Origin: an uncultured Clostridia bacterium
GTDB lineage: Bacteria > Bacillota > Clostridia > Oscillospirales > Ruminococcaceae
Assembly (NCBI GenBank): GCA_947072265.1
Contig: CAMTHN010000053.1
Span: 1 to 5,002, forward strand
Length of the DNA: 5,002 nt
Direction of reading: 5' to 3'
Made by a program: the position numbers and the translations under genes. Within the stretch, counting starts at the first letter, position 1, and every line of letters begins with the position of its first letter. Under the pieces are notes generated by a model, which worked only from the letters and a program-made list of their open reading frames with translations, searched no databases and was not told the origin of the DNA. This document shows positions 4,633 through 5,002 of the stretch, one piece after another.

Positions 4633-5002
4633 ATGGCAGAAAATAATAATTATAGTAAATTAGAGATAGAAAACATGCAAAAACAAGCAATAAATAGAGT
4701 TAAGGATATGCAGGAGAGGGCAAAAAAAAGAGTTTCTATGGGAAATAGTACTTTTTGGAAAAATCAAAATAAAAATCATGAGGAAAATTATAATATTGAT
4801 AATAGAAAAGAAATTAAGCCTATAATTAAGAGTTCTATCTTAGAGGGGATAGAAGGATCTTCTAATAACATTTTAGATACTGTAAAAGATAAAAAAATGG
4901 ATATATTAGATGAAAAAGATTTTGGTTTAAAAAATATTATATCAACAGTTATGAATCTAATGGAAGAGGATACTATACTTATATTAATGTTAATATTTGT
5001 TT
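4633..5002 (+). CDS. Partial gene: Asn/Lys-rich protein running into a hydrophobic segment, unknown function
   Basis: The frame is open from the ATG at 4633 to the window edge (123 complete codons), so the C-terminus is missing. Residues 1-60 are highly charged and Asn-rich, with a helical stretch near 9-36 (alternating Lys/Glu, probably amphipathic or coiled-coil-like) and no aromatic core. Residues 61-112 are moderately helical. From 113 the protein turns sharply hydrophobic (TILILMLIFV), where it is cut off. This suggests a C-terminal membrane helix or a buried hydrophobic helix. From memory, short Clostridia proteins ending in an acidic-then-LILxLL segment recur among hypothetical proteins; this was not searched. 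The in-frame ATG at 4627 is an alternative start, giving two extra residues and an ATGA overlap with the preceding stop. Tight spacing places it in the same transcription unit as the 82-aa and 183-aa genes. The function is not evident. Confidence 0.75.
   Translation, partial: MAENNNYSKLEIENMQKQAINRVKDMQERAKKRVSMGNSTFWKNQNKNHEENYNIDNRKEIKPIIKSSILEGIEGSSNNILDTVKDKKMDILDEKDFGLKNIISTVMNLMEEDTILILMLIFV

Noticed and set aside
1..5002. CRISPR arrays, tRNA or rRNA genes, insertion sequences, toxin-antitoxin pairs
   Set aside because: No regularly spaced direct repeats, cloverleaf-like GC-richer stretch, transposase motif or terminal inverted repeat was seen by eye. The small downstream genes show no toxin or antitoxin motif.

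Overview
The window is very AT-rich. It has AGGAGG-type ribosome binding sites, A/U-rich hairpins and tightly packed genes on one strand. Together with an anaerobic glycyl-radical fermentation pair (pyruvate formate-lyase and its activase), this points to a low-GC strict or facultative anaerobe of the Firmicutes, most likely class Clostridia. The placement rests on composition and protein style only; no database was searched.

Layout, all on the + strand. (1) 37-507: a complete zinc-dependent deoxycytidylate deaminase of the ComEB type. (2) 508-647: an intergenic region with a near-consensus, extended -10 sigma-A promoter embedded in overlapping TTGAYA/TATCAA inverted repeats, which probably is the control region of the pfl operon. 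(3) 648-2867: pflB, formate C-acetyltransferase, with its Cys-Cys pair and C-terminal glycyl radical site intact. (4) 2868-2941: a long hairpin and the pflA ribosome binding site. (5) 2942-3658: pflA, the radical-SAM activase that installs the glycyl radical. (6) 3647-3684: an intrinsic terminator that overlaps the pflA stop codon. (7) 3685-3826: an AT-rich leader without a convincing gene. (8) 3827 to the window end: three closely packed genes (82 aa, 183 aa, and one of at least 123 aa cut by the window edge), none of known function, with 2-3 nt gaps and signs of translational coupling.

The pfl pair forms a classical functional unit. PflA activates PflB under anaerobic, reducing conditions, and PflB converts pyruvate and CoA to acetyl-CoA and formate. 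The hairpin after pflB and the long SD-to-start distance of pflA both fit making much enzyme and little activase. The deaminase (dCMP to dUMP) has its own housekeeping role and no evident functional tie to pfl.

The part most likely to be undescribed is the three-gene cluster at the right end. It comprises two small soluble helical proteins and a third with a charged, Asn-rich N-terminus running into a very hydrophobic segment at the window edge. They are spaced like an operon and look like partners. From memory only, the protein styles resemble recurrent short hypothetical proteins of Clostridia. Their function is not evident from sequence.
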